A stretch of 64,000 nt of DNA. Source: Nonomuraea maritima. GTDB lineage: Bacteria; Actinomycetota; Actinomycetes; Streptosporangiales; Streptosporangiaceae. This document shows, one piece after another, positions 8,610-16,940 of the stretch (position 1 is its first letter; the number at the start of each line of letters is the position of its first letter). The stretch spans positions 186,001 to 250,000 of the forward strand of contig NZ_FNFB01000001.1 of NCBI RefSeq assembly GCF_900100395.1, given 5' to 3'. The notes under the pieces were generated by a model, which was not told the DNA's origin, made no database searches, and worked only from the letters and a program-made list of their open reading frames with translations. The translations under genes were made by a program, and so were the position numbers.

Positions 8610-9947
8610 CTAGCCGGCCGCCAGGATGCGGGCCAGGGCGCGCACGGGCTCCTCTCCGGTGCCAGGCGGCGGGGAGACGCGTAGCAGGGGTTGGCTGAGG
8701 TGCAGGGGGGCTCGTTCTGCGGGGATGGCCGAGACGAGCAGCGACGCCTCGGCCGCTCGGGCGGCGGCGCGGTCGACGGTGTCCTCGGGCGGTGGCAGGA
8801 GCGTGACGAGCGCGGACGGCTCGTCACGGGGCTCGGTCACCCGCCAGCCCCCTGCCCCGTCGAGCAGGTCACGGGCGACACGCCCGAGGGCAGCCAGGTG
8901 GGCGTGCACGGCGTGCGGGCCGAGCGCGTGGTGTTCCATGACCGCCGCGCCGAACCCTGCCCTCGCCGCCATCGGCCCCTCCGACGTCTCGTAGCGCGCC
9001 GCCCCGGGCCGCGGCGTCACCTGGCCGCCGTCCCAGCGGTGCCCGCCGAGCGTGGGAACCGCCGCGTCCATCGGTACGGCGGTGGCGGCGATGACGAAGC
9101 CGACGCCTCTGGGGCCGGCGAGCCACTTGCGGGACGTTCCCACGTACGCGGCCGCGCCGACGCCGCCGGTGTCCACGTGGCCAAGGGACTGGCAGACGTC
9201 CAGGACGAGCGGGACGCCCGCCGCGCGGCACAGCGCGCCGAGCTCCTGCGCCGGCTGCACGACGCCGCTGTGCGAGCCGACGTGGGAGACGACCACGAGG
9301 TCCAGCCCCTTGGCGAGCCGGGACCGCAAGGCGTCGGGGTCGAGGCGGCCGTCGCCGTCCACGGGCAGCTCGACGAGCCGCCACCCGTTCCTGGCGGCCA
9401 GGCGGCGCAGCAGCATGACGGTGCCGCCGTACTCGGTGCGGGCGTGGCCGACGCGGCTGCCCGCGGGCAGGTGCCACCCGCCGAGGAGCGCCGCCATCGC
9501 CGCCGTGCCGCTCTCGGTGAACGCCACGTCCGCGGGCGCGGCGCCGACCAGCGCGGCCAGCGCCGCGCGCGGCTCGGCCAGGTCGGGCGCGGCGGCGTAA
9601 CCGCCGCGTTCCCGCTCCCCGCGCAGCTGCGCCACGACCGCCGCGAGCGTCCTGTCGCTCGGCACGTTGCACCCGGCCGCGTCGAGGTGCCCACCCGGCA
9701 TCACACTCCGCGCCGCCCGCCACAGCACCCCGACCTCAGCCACCGCCTCACGCGCCGCGCCCCCGACAGACGCGACCCCAACGGACGCGGCGGCCCCCTC
9801 CGACGCGGTCTCATGCGACGCGGTCTCATGCGACGCGGTCTCATGCGCCGCGGTCTCATGCGACGCGGTCTCATGCGCCGCGGTCTCATGCGCCGCGGTC
9901 TCATGCGCCGCGGCCGGAGGCGGCGCGGGCCGGGGGAGCGGTGTCAT
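8610..9947 (-). CDS. egtE: Ergothioneine biosynthesis PLP-dependent C-S lyase EgtE
   Basis: A 445-residue fold-type I PLP enzyme of the class V aminotransferase group. It cleaves hercynylcysteine sulfoxide to ergothioneine, the last step of the pathway. The PLP lysine is in GTSRKWLAGPRGVGF, and the cofactor Asp is in VPLVLDVCQSLGH. The start ATG overlaps the egtD stop (ATGA at 9944-9947). The first 60 residues are extra compared with the usual family length of about 370-390 and consist largely of AHETA/SHETA repeats encoded by seven 15-bp units, so the N-terminus is probably disordered. An ATG further in, near MPGGHLDAAGC, may be an alternative start. Confidence 0.9.
   Translation of the reverse strand: MTPLPRPAPPPAAAHETAAHETAAHETASHETAAHETASHETASHETASEGAAASVGVASVGGAAREAVAEVGVLWRAARSVMPGGHLDAAGCNVPSDRTLAAVVAQLRGERERGGYAAAPDLAEPRAALAALVGAAPADVAFTESGTAAMAALLGGWHLPAGSRVGHARTEYGGTVMLLRRLAARNGWRLVELPVDGDGRLDPDALRSRLAKGLDLVVVSHVGSHSGVVQPAQELGALCRAAGVPLVLDVCQSLGHVDTGGVGAAAYVGTSRKWLAGPRGVGFVIAATAVPMDAAVPTLGGHRWDGGQVTPRPGAARYETSEGPMAARAGFGAAVMEHHALGPHAVHAHLAALGRVARDLLDGAGGWRVTEPRDEPSALVTLLPPPEDTVDRAAARAAEASLLVSAIPAERAPLHLSQPLLRVSPPPGTGEEPVRALARILAAG
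9801..9905 (+). repeat. Seven-copy 15-bp tandem repeat inside egtE
   Basis: Seven uninterrupted 15-base units starting at 9801: four read CGACGCGGTCTCATG and three read CGCCGCGGTCTCATG (units 4, 6 and 7 differ at one base). On the coding strand each unit adds a five-residue block alternating AHETA and SHETA. The array is in frame, so copy-number change alters only the length of the EgtE N-terminus. Confidence 0.97.
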
Positions 9948-10924
9948 CGGGCGGCCAGGAGCAGGGCGAAGTCGCCGTCGGGGTCGGTGTAGTGGCGGCG
10001 GACGCGTAGGCCGGCGGCCTGCAGTTCCGCGCGGAGCCCCTCCAGGCGGAACTTGGCGCTGATCTCCGTACGCAGCTCCTCCCCCTCGGCGAAGTGCACC
10101 GCGAGCCCGAGCGCGTCCACCCAGACCCGCATGCGGCGGGTCGCCCGCAGCCGCATCTCGATCCACTCGTGGCGCTCGTCGTAGACCGCCACGTGCGTGA
10201 ACGCCTCCGGCTCGAAGTCGGCCCGCAGCTCGCGGTTGATCACCCGCAGCACGTTCCTGTTGAACTCCGCGGTCACGCCCTCGGCGTCGTCGTAGGCGGC
10301 GACCAGCCGCGCGGGGTCCTTGACCAGGTCGGCCCCCAGCAGGAACGACTCCCCCGGCCGCAGCGCGGCGTGCAGTTCCTTGAGGAACACCGCGCGCGAG
10401 GCCGGCTCCATGTTGCCGATGGTGCCGCCGAGGAAGGCCACCATGCGGCGGCCGTTCTGCGGCAGCCGCGAGAGGTGGCATTCGAAGTCGGCGCACACCG
10501 GCCGGATGTCCAGCAGCGGGAAGGTCACCGACAGCCGCCGGGCGGCGGACTCGAGCGTGACGGCGTCCACGTCCACCGGCGTGTAGCCGTGCAGGGTGCC
10601 GGCCGACTTCAGCGCCTCCAGCAGCAGCACGGTCTTCTCGCTGGTGCCGGAGCCGAGCTCGACGAGCGTGTCCGCGGCGCTGGCCGCCGCGAGCTCGCCC
10701 GACCGCTGCCGCAGGATGGACAGCTCGCGCCGGGTCGGGTAGTACTCGCGCAGCCTGGTGATGCGGGAGAACAGCTCGCTGCCGGTCCGGTCGTAGAACC
10801 ACTTGGGCGGCAGCCACTTCGACGCGGCCGTGAGGCCGGTCGTGACGTCGTGTTCGAGCGCCTGCCGGAGGTGGTCGCGGTCGAGGTGGTTGATCACTTT
10901 GACGGGCGTACGGCTCACAGCCAT
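9944..10924 (-). CDS. egtD: L-histidine N-alpha-methyltransferase EgtD
   Basis: A 326-residue SAM-dependent methyltransferase that makes hercynine (trimethyl-histidine) from histidine. The diagnostic N-terminal block PPKWFYDRTGSELFSRIT and YYPTRRE (about residues 39-70) is present, then the SAM motif LVELGSGTSEKT and the conserved FLGGTIGNM. The C-terminus AKFRLEGL with conserved Glu before it fits the histidine-binding lid. It sits between egtC (22 bases upstream) and egtE (overlapping), on the minus strand of the egt operon. Confidence 0.97.
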   Translation of the reverse strand: MAVSRTPVKVINHLDRDHLRQALEHDVTTGLTAASKWLPPKWFYDRTGSELFSRITRLREYYPTRRELSILRQRSGELAAASAADTLVELGSGTSEKTVLLLEALKSAGTLHGYTPVDVDAVTLESAARRLSVTFPLLDIRPVCADFECHLSRLPQNGRRMVAFLGGTIGNMEPASRAVFLKELHAALRPGESFLLGADLVKDPARLVAAYDDAEGVTAEFNRNVLRVINRELRADFEPEAFTHVAVYDERHEWIEMRLRATRRMRVWVDALGLAVHFAEGEELRTEISAKFRLEGLRAELQAAGLRVRRHYTDPDGDFALLLAAR

Positions 10925-10946
10925 GAGGCCTCCCGGTGGTCGATGA

Positions 10947-11666
10947 TCAGAGGGGTTGGACGCTGATGTCGTCGCCGGTGACGGTCAGCAGGCTCCGCTC
11001 GGGCACGGCCCGCCAGCCGGGCAGGTCGTCGAGCGGCTCGCTGGACACCACGACGCCGTCGTCCAGCCGTCGGTGGAAGAGGGTGTCGCCCCAGACGGTC
11101 GCGGCGACGGACGCGCCGTCGCACGCGAGCAGGTTCAGGCGGGCCTCGGGGTCCTTGGTTCCCGCCCGGACGACGACCGAGGCCAGGGCATCGGCCAGGC
11201 CGGCACCGGCCCGCCCGTCCAGGAACACGGCGGCGGCGACCCAGGCCGCGTCGCACGTGCTCTCCGCCCGGCCGGGCAGGTCGCCGGCGAGGTCGCTCAG
11301 CGCGTCCCTGTTCACGCGGCCGTTGTGGCTGAGCAGCCAGTGGCGGTCGGCGAACGGGGCCGTGGCACTCTCCTCGATCGGCATGCCCACGGTGGCCGAA
11401 CGGACGGCCGCCAGCACGCAGGTCGAGCGGGCCACGGACGCCAGCGCGGGCAGGTTGGCGTCGGTCCAGATGGGCACGGCGCGGCGGTAGCGCACCGGTT
11501 CCCGGCGCGCGGGGTCGTACCAGCCGATGCCGAAACCGTCGGCGTTGACCATGCCGAAGCGCTGCCTGCGCGGCGCGTACGACTGGCGCAGCAGGCCGTG
11601 CTCCGGCTCGTCGACGAGGCAGGACGCCGGGCGCGGCGCGCCCAGCCAGGCGGCGTGCCGGCACAT
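10947..11666 (-). CDS. egtC: Class II glutamine amidotransferase-like hydrolase EgtC
   Basis: A 239-residue Ntn hydrolase that removes glutamate from gamma-glutamyl-hercynylcysteine sulfoxide. The nucleophile is Cys2, exposed after removal of Met (MCRHAAWLG), and the family signature RFGMVNADGFGIGWYD and LSHNGRVN are present. Its ATG directly abuts the egtB stop codon (11667-11669), so it is translationally coupled. Cytoplasmic, no signal peptide. Confidence 0.96.
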   Translation of the reverse strand: MCRHAAWLGAPRPASCLVDEPEHGLLRQSYAPRRQRFGMVNADGFGIGWYDPARREPVRYRRAVPIWTDANLPALASVARSTCVLAAVRSATVGMPIEESATAPFADRHWLLSHNGRVNRDALSDLAGDLPGRAESTCDAAWVAAAVFLDGRAGAGLADALASVVVRAGTKDPEARLNLLACDGASVAATVWGDTLFHRRLDDGVVVSSEPLDDLPGWRAVPERSLLTVTGDDISVQPL

Positions 11667-12986
11667 CTAGACCAGCCTCCTGTCACGTCGGGTGGACGCC
11701 TCGTCCGAACGGGCGCAGCGGAACCCCGTGAAGATCTGCCGCCGGATGGGGTAGTCCCAGTTGCGGAAGGTGGTCCTGACCGCCGCCGGGTCGGCCGCCC
11801 ATGAGCCGCCGCGCAGCACCCGGTACTCCTGGCCGAAGAACACCTCGCTGTACTCCTTGTACGGGAAGCTCCGAAACCCCGGGTACGGCTGGAACCACGA
11901 GCCGGTCCACTCCCACACGTCGCCCACCATCTGCTCGGCCCCGTACGGGCTCGCCCCGCCCGGATAGGCGCCGAGCGGCGCGGGACGGGCGGAGCGGTGG
12001 CCGAGGTTCGCCAGCGAAGGGCCTGGGTCGGCGTCGCCCCACGGGTAGCGGCGGGCGCGCCGCAGCTCAGGGTCCCAGCCGCAGGCCTTCTCCCATTCGG
12101 GCTCGGTGGGCAGCCGCTTGCCGGCCCAGCGGGCGTAGGCGTCGGCCTCGTACCAGCTGACGTGCTGGACGGGCTCGTCCATCGGGAGGGGCTCGGTGCG
12201 GCCGAAGCGGGTGCGCCACCAGGAGCGCCCGTCGCTCTGCCAGAACAGCGGCGTCGTGGCGCCGCTGCGCTGCCGCCACTGCCAGCCCTCCGGGCTCCAC
12301 CAGCGCTCGGCGTCGTAGCCGCCGTCCTCGACGAACGCCGCGTACGCGCGGTTGCCGACGGGCAGCCGGTCGATCCAGTAGCCGGGCAGGTCCACCTGGT
12401 GGGCGGGGCGCTCGTTGTCGTAGGCCCACGGCAGCGTGTCGGTGCCCATGAGGAACGGCCCGGCGGGCACGTACACCTCCTCTGGGCCGGCGTCGCGGCC
12501 GGGCGGCAGCTCACCGTCGCGGACGAGCCCCGGCAGCCCCGACAGCTGCAGCGTGGCCAGCATGGTCTCGTCGTGCTGGTGCTCGTGCTGGATCACCAGG
12601 CCGAACACGAAGCCGTCGCGGTGCAGGGGCGCGGCGCCGTCCAGGTCGATCGCGTCGAGCACGTCGAGGACGCGCCCGCGCACGCCCTCGATGTAGCGGC
12701 GGGCCTCGGACGGGCCGAGGAACGGCAGGCCGGGACGGTCCTTGCGCGGGGTCTTGAACGCGTCGTAGATGTCGTCGATCTCGGGACGCACCGGTTCGAT
12801 GCCGGCGGCCTCGCGCAGCACCCACAGCTCCTCGTAGTTGCCGACGTGGGCGAGGTCCCACACCAGGGGCGACATCAGCGGGGAGTGCTGGCGGACGAGC
12901 ATCTCGTCGTCGGCGTCGGTGTAGGCGAGCGACCTGTCGCGCACGGCGATGAGCTCTGCTGCGATGCGTTCCTTGATGTCGTTCAC
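11667..12986 (-). CDS. egtB: Ergothioneine sulfoxide synthase EgtB
   Basis: A 439-residue non-haem iron enzyme that joins hercynine to gamma-glutamylcysteine using oxygen. The N-terminal DinB-like half carries the three-His iron site: His47 in DLAHVGN and His134/His138 in QHEHQHDE. The C-terminal half is an FGE-sulfatase domain with GDVWEWTGSWFQP and VLRGGSWA. The presence of egtA and egtC supports gamma-glutamylcysteine rather than free cysteine as the sulfur donor. It starts with GTG inside the egtA stop (GTGA at 12983-12986). Confidence 0.97.
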   Translation of the reverse strand: MNDIKERIAAELIAVRDRSLAYTDADDEMLVRQHSPLMSPLVWDLAHVGNYEELWVLREAAGIEPVRPEIDDIYDAFKTPRKDRPGLPFLGPSEARRYIEGVRGRVLDVLDAIDLDGAAPLHRDGFVFGLVIQHEHQHDETMLATLQLSGLPGLVRDGELPPGRDAGPEEVYVPAGPFLMGTDTLPWAYDNERPAHQVDLPGYWIDRLPVGNRAYAAFVEDGGYDAERWWSPEGWQWRQRSGATTPLFWQSDGRSWWRTRFGRTEPLPMDEPVQHVSWYEADAYARWAGKRLPTEPEWEKACGWDPELRRARRYPWGDADPGPSLANLGHRSARPAPLGAYPGGASPYGAEQMVGDVWEWTGSWFQPYPGFRSFPYKEYSEVFFGQEYRVLRGGSWAADPAAVRTTFRNWDYPIRRQIFTGFRCARSDEASTRRDRRLV

Positions 12987-14230
12987 TGCCGTCGCCCTTC
13001 GTCGTTGATCCCGCTGTTGAGCCAGGCCGGGACGGTGTGTCCCGGCGTGGGGTCGAGGAGGTCGGCGGCCGGGGAGCGGCCCGCCGACACGTACCGGTCG
13101 GCGAAGGCGGCCACCTCGCCGACCAGGCCGGGGCCCGCGCCGAGCCGGGGCAGCGCCTCAAGCGCGGCGCGGAAGCACGTCTCGGCGGCGCGGCGCAGGC
13201 GCGGGTCGGACAGCCCGCACCGGGCGGCCGTGTCCCACGCCGTCCGGTGCTCCGCCGCCTCGGCGGCGGCCAGCGCGGTGTCGGCGGCGCGGTCGTCGGT
13301 GACGAGCGCGTGGGTGACGGCCGCGCACACCGGCCACAGGTACGGGTGCTGGGCGTCGAAGTAGCGGATCTCCAGCCAGCCGCGCGGCCGTACCGGGGGG
13401 AAGACGGTGGTGGCGTGGTAGGCGAGGTCCTCGGCGGTGGGCGGGCGGTCGCGGCCGTGTTCCAGCCAGTCGCGGAACGTCGAGCCGTCGCGTACGGGGC
13501 GGCAGCGTCCGTCCGGCTCGTGGACCAGCATGAGCCTGGCGTCCAGCAGGTACTCCGCCCAGGCGCTCGCGGGATCGTGACCGTCGCCGGTGACGGGTGC
13601 GGTCCTGGTGGGGTCGAGGTTCTTCCAGACGGCCTGGCGTCCGGACATCCAGCCGCACGGGCGGCCGCCGCTGAGCGGCGAGTTGGCGAACGCGGCCACC
13701 AGCACGGGGCCGAGCGCGTGCGCGCGGGCCCAGCGGGTCCGCGGCCGCTCGCCGAGGTCGAGGTTGACCTGGATGGACGCGGTCGAGCACATCATCAGCG
13801 CCCCGTACGGCCGGCCGAGGAACTCGGCCATCGCGTCGTAGCGGGGCAGGCGGAGCTGGCGGCGGGCCGGCCGCACGGGGTCGAGGCCCACACCGCCGAG
13901 GGCCAGCCCCTCGCCGCGCAGCGCGGCCTGTACGGCGGTCACATCGGCGCTCAGCCGGGTCACCGCGTCCGCAGGCGGCCCCGCGGGCCCGGACAGTTCC
14001 AGCTGGCCGCCGGGCTCGAAGGTCACCCGGCTCCCGCCCGGCAGCTCGGGCATGGCCCGCTCGAGCCGTTCCAGCGCTACCTGACGGGTGGGGTCCGTAC
14101 GGTCGAAAACGAGGAATTCCAGCTCGATGCCCACGCGGTCGCCCGCGGCGGGACGGAAGCAGCGGCGCGCGAAGTCCGCCACCTCCGAGACGCCACGCAG
14201 CGGCGCGCTCTCGGCGGTAAGCCCGATCAT
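12983..14230 (-). CDS. egtA: Glutamate-cysteine ligase EgtA
   Basis: A 415-residue ATP-dependent ligase of the GCS2-like family that makes gamma-glutamylcysteine. Visible motifs are VGIELEFLVFD (metal/ATP loop), FEPGGQLELSGP, MMCSTASIQVNLDLG and WLEIRYFDAQ, all typical of actinobacterial EgtA. ATG 14230 was chosen because AAGGGA lies 6 bases upstream; an in-frame ATG at 14251 has none. It is the first gene of the egtABCDE operon, whose promoter must lie in 14231-14380, shared with the divergent nitrilase-family gene; I could not pick a convincing promoter there. Confidence 0.94.
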   Translation of the reverse strand: MIGLTAESAPLRGVSEVADFARRCFRPAAGDRVGIELEFLVFDRTDPTRQVALERLERAMPELPGGSRVTFEPGGQLELSGPAGPPADAVTRLSADVTAVQAALRGEGLALGGVGLDPVRPARRQLRLPRYDAMAEFLGRPYGALMMCSTASIQVNLDLGERPRTRWARAHALGPVLVAAFANSPLSGGRPCGWMSGRQAVWKNLDPTRTAPVTGDGHDPASAWAEYLLDARLMLVHEPDGRCRPVRDGSTFRDWLEHGRDRPPTAEDLAYHATTVFPPVRPRGWLEIRYFDAQHPYLWPVCAAVTHALVTDDRAADTALAAAEAAEHRTAWDTAARCGLSDPRLRRAAETCFRAALEALPRLGAGPGLVGEVAAFADRYVSAGRSPAADLLDPTPGHTVPAWLNSGINDEGRRQ

Positions 14231-14380
14231 CGTCGTCCCTTCGCCTGGCACATCGCGTGTACAGAGCCGCGAGCCGCGCGAACGTTACAGACGAATTCCA
14301 CTTTTTCGTGACAAGTCGTGAATTCCTGGGATCGGGGACGTCGCCTGCCGGGCGTCATGACGTGGCCATAAGGTGCGGAG

Positions 14381-15170
14381 GTGACGAATGTTGCTTCCGT
14401 TTCGCGGTCTCTGGATGTCGTGGTCGCGCAGATTCCGGTCGGCTGGGCGGTCGAGGACAACCTGCGGCGCATCACGGAGGTCCTGTCCCGGACGCGGCCT
14501 GGCGACCTCGTCGTCCTCCCAGAAGGCGCGCTGTCCGGGTACGGGGACGACCTGTCGCCGCTCGGCGAACCGTCCCGCGCGCAGGCCGTGGACCGGGCGG
14601 CCGGACAGGTCGCCGAGCTCGCCCGGCGGCACCGGGTGCACGTCTTCTGCGGGTCTCGTCCGGGACCCCGACGCGTGGTGGAACGCCGCGCTCTACTTCG
14701 GCCCCGAGGGCGGGCGGTGGGACTACCGCAAGGTCAACCTGGCGATGCACGAACGGGGCCGCCTCCGGGCGGGGAACCGGCTCGCGCCGTTGCGGCTGCC
14801 CACCCCGGCCGGGGACGTCACGGTGGGCGTGCAGCTCTGCCGCGAGATCCGCTTCCCCGAGCAGTGGCGGCACCTCGTCGACGCGGGCGCGGACGTGCTG
14901 GTCTACCTGACGTACGCCGCCAATCCGAGCGAGCCCGCGGGGGTCTGGCGGAGCCATCTGATCAGCCGGGCCGCCGAGAACCAGCGTTTCGTGCTGGCGT
15001 GCAACGTCGCCGACCCGCTCCGGCACTGCCCGAGCATGGTCGTCTCGCCACGGGGCGAGGTCCTCGCGGAGGCCGCGTCCGCCGCTCCCGAGCTGTTGAG
15101 GACCACCGTCGACGTGAACCTCACCAGCGACTGGTACCTCGGGCAGCGGCGCGACCTCTCCCGTCTGTGA
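14381..15170 (+). pseudogene. Nitrilase/amidase-family (carbon-nitrogen hydrolase) gene with a frameshift
   Basis: Two frames together encode one carbon-nitrogen hydrolase of about 262 residues. The first frame (from GTG 14381) gives the start and the catalytic Glu in LPEGALSGYG; the second gives DYRKVNL (catalytic Lys) and VQLCREIRFPEQW (catalytic Cys). The switch falls at a GGG run (14651-14653): dropping one G joins VHVFCG to LVRDPDAWWNA smoothly. So the gene is either freshly inactivated by a 1-base insertion or intact and misread by a homopolymer error. An AAGG site lies 7 bases before the GTG. It is divergent from egtA. Confidence 0.85.
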
Positions 15171-15174
15171 GGGA

Positions 15175-15201
15175 GGGTGGCCCGGCGACGCCGGACCACC
15201 C
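15175..15201. terminator. Hairpin between convergent genes
   Basis: GGGTGGCCCGGCG (15175-15187) pairs with CGCCGGACCACCC (15189-15201) with one mismatch. It follows the stop of the nitrilase-family gene directly and precedes the end of the convergent EEP gene, so it may serve both. Confidence 0.65.
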
Positions 15202-15207
15202 GTCAGG

Positions 15208-16017
15208 TCACTTGCGCAGTCCGGCGCGGACCACGAGCGCGTCGTGGTCGGTGTACGTGGTCGCCTCGAGCTCCACGACCGGGGACGCGAGGTTGCCGTA
15301 GGCGTGCTGGATGCCGGGAGCCTGGGTGGCCTCGGCGTCGGTCAGCGTCCAGAAGCCCTCCGGGGCGCAGGAGCCGTGCCGGTTGACATCGCCCGCGAAG
15401 ACGGTCGGACGGCCGCGCGAGGCGAGCACCCGGCCGAGCTCGGCGCACTGCACGGAGTTGGCGCTGCCCTCCGCCTCACCGTCCGTCGAGAGGTGGCTGC
15501 CGCACACGTCCACGCCGCGCGCGGTCGTCACGCACAGCCAGCGCCGCTGCTCCACACCGCTGAACACCGAGTACGGCGCGTCCTCGGACGCCTTGATGGC
15601 CTCCTTGGTCAGCACGGCGTTGCCGAACTCGCCACGCCCGTTCGGCGTCTTGCAGGCCAGCGGGGCGCCGTTGTAGATCACCGTCGCGAACCGGTAGTGG
15701 TAGCCGGTGCGCTCGGCGATCGCGGCCACGTCGCCGCTGCACGCCTCGTTCAACGTCACCGCGTTGACGTCGTTGGCCTGGATACGCTCCACGGCCTCGT
15801 CGACGACCTTCGGGTACTGGGTGCCGGCGAAGCACCCCGCGTACCCGCTCAGGCAGAGGTTCATCTGGAGCAACGAGTACGGCGGGCGCCCCGCCCGCGG
15901 GGCGGCGACATCGGCGGCGTCGGCGGCATGCGCGGCGGCGGGCAGCGCAAGCAGCCCGGCGGCCGTCAGGAAACCGATCAAAAGGACACGCAGACGCGTC
16001 AGAACATAAGAGATCAC
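15208..16017 (-). CDS. Secreted endonuclease/exonuclease/phosphatase-fold protein
   Basis: A 269-residue protein with a Sec signal peptide (hydrophobic stretch LLIGFLTAAGLLALPAAAHA, cleavage after AHA near residue 32). The mature part has the EEP fold pattern: LLQMNLCLSG, the Glu in TLNEACSGD, the AGDVNRHGSC metal-binding block and the final YTDHDALVV His-Asp pair. Such enzymes cut phosphodiesters or phosphomonoesters of nucleic acids, lipids or sugars; the substrate cannot be told. Six Cys in the mature part suggest disulfides. Single gene, convergent with the nitrilase-family gene. Confidence 0.85.
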   Translation of the reverse strand: MISYVLTRLRVLLIGFLTAAGLLALPAAAHAADAADVAAPRAGRPPYSLLQMNLCLSGYAGCFAGTQYPKVVDEAVERIQANDVNAVTLNEACSGDVAAIAERTGYHYRFATVIYNGAPLACKTPNGRGEFGNAVLTKEAIKASEDAPYSVFSGVEQRRWLCVTTARGVDVCGSHLSTDGEAEGSANSVQCAELGRVLASRGRPTVFAGDVNRHGSCAPEGFWTLTDAEATQAPGIQHAYGNLASPVVELEATTYTDHDALVVRAGLRK

Positions 16018-16109
16018 CGCGCCATTGTGCTGACGCGATCACCGCGCCGACAGAGCGGCCAGGAAGAGTTCACCGCCCTCTCACGCCGCCGTCACCTGCG
16101 CGTACGCGG

Positions 16110-16940
16110 TCAGTCCCACCATCCGGGGACGACGTCGACGCCCTCCCGCCGGATCGCCTCGTGCCACACAGGGTCGCGCAGCAGCCGCGCCTCCCAGGAC
16201 CGCACGACGCCGTCCGGCCCGGCGACCGCGTCCTCGCGGGACGGGTGCAGGAACAGCTCGCTCGTGCCCTCGGGCAGGGCGGCCAGCCGGCGCAGGTAGT
16301 CGTCGCGCAGCCGCTCGTAGCCGCCGAGCTCGGACGCCGTGCGGCGGTTGGTCGCGATCGTCTGCGGGAGGGCCACGCCGAGCTCGTCGGCGAGGCCGAC
16401 GGCGCTCTCGTGCGCCGCCGCGAGCTCGGGCGGCAGCGGCCCGCCGACGTACGGCTCGGGGTCGCGGGGCAGCCGGAACGCGAAGCCGTGACGCGCGCAC
16501 CACTGAAGCGCCTCGGCCAGCCATGATCTGCCGTGCAGGCCGTAGAGGGTGCCGGCGTGGGAGTCGGCGGCCTCGGGGAACAGCCCCCGCTCGCGCATCC
16601 AGCGCAACTGCCCGTCCGCCTCGCTCACGACGTCGTGCGGCTCGCCGCGGGCACCGAGCGCCATCGGGTCGTCGCTGAAGGCGCCGTCGGGGTCGACGAG
16701 GCTCGGCGCGGGCGCGAGCGGCCGCCAGCGCGGCAGGCCGCGCTCGCCCGTCAGGGTGACGTGCAGCCGGGGCACGACCCCGAGCTTGCGGACCTCGTCC
16801 GCCGCCTGTTCCGCCGCGGGCGAGACGCAGATGAGCGTCGTCGCGCTGACGTGTCCCTCGGCGAGCAGGTCGAGGATGACCTCGGTGCTGCCGGGCTCGC
16901 GGCCGAGGTCGTCGGCGGTGATCACGACGCGCCGGGTCAT
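16110..16940 (-). CDS. YdjC/ChbG-family carbohydrate deacetylase
   Basis: A 276-residue member of the YdjC family, which removes N-acetyl groups from chito-oligosaccharides or related sugars with a divalent metal. Seen: the start MTRRVVITADDLG with the metal-binding Asp pair, RLHVTLTGERGLP with a His, and DSHAGTLYGLHG with the second metal His. No signal peptide, so it works on imported sugar. Its ATG overlaps the stop of an upstream GPH-family sugar symporter (ATGA at 16937-16940), which points to import and deacetylation of the same oligosaccharide. Confidence 0.9.
   Translation of the reverse strand: MTRRVVITADDLGREPGSTEVILDLLAEGHVSATTLICVSPAAEQAADEVRKLGVVPRLHVTLTGERGLPRWRPLAPAPSLVDPDGAFSDDPMALGARGEPHDVVSEADGQLRWMRERGLFPEAADSHAGTLYGLHGRSWLAEALQWCARHGFAFRLPRDPEPYVGGPLPPELAAAHESAVGLADELGVALPQTIATNRRTASELGGYERLRDDYLRRLAALPEGTSELFLHPSREDAVAGPDGVVRSWEARLLRDPVWHEAIRREGVDVVPGWWD

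Noticed and set aside
9701-9904. A minus-strand peptide made of repeated MRPRR units
   Set aside because: It is an out-of-frame reading of the egtE repeat; no start signal or conservation can be argued.
9801-9905. Possible CRISPR-like array
   Set aside because: Units are contiguous 15-mers with no spacers and lie in frame inside egtE.
14231-14380. A promoter for egtA from a TTGTCA box and a downstream TGTAAC
   Set aside because: The boxes are weak and the spacing does not clearly fit, so no promoter is called.
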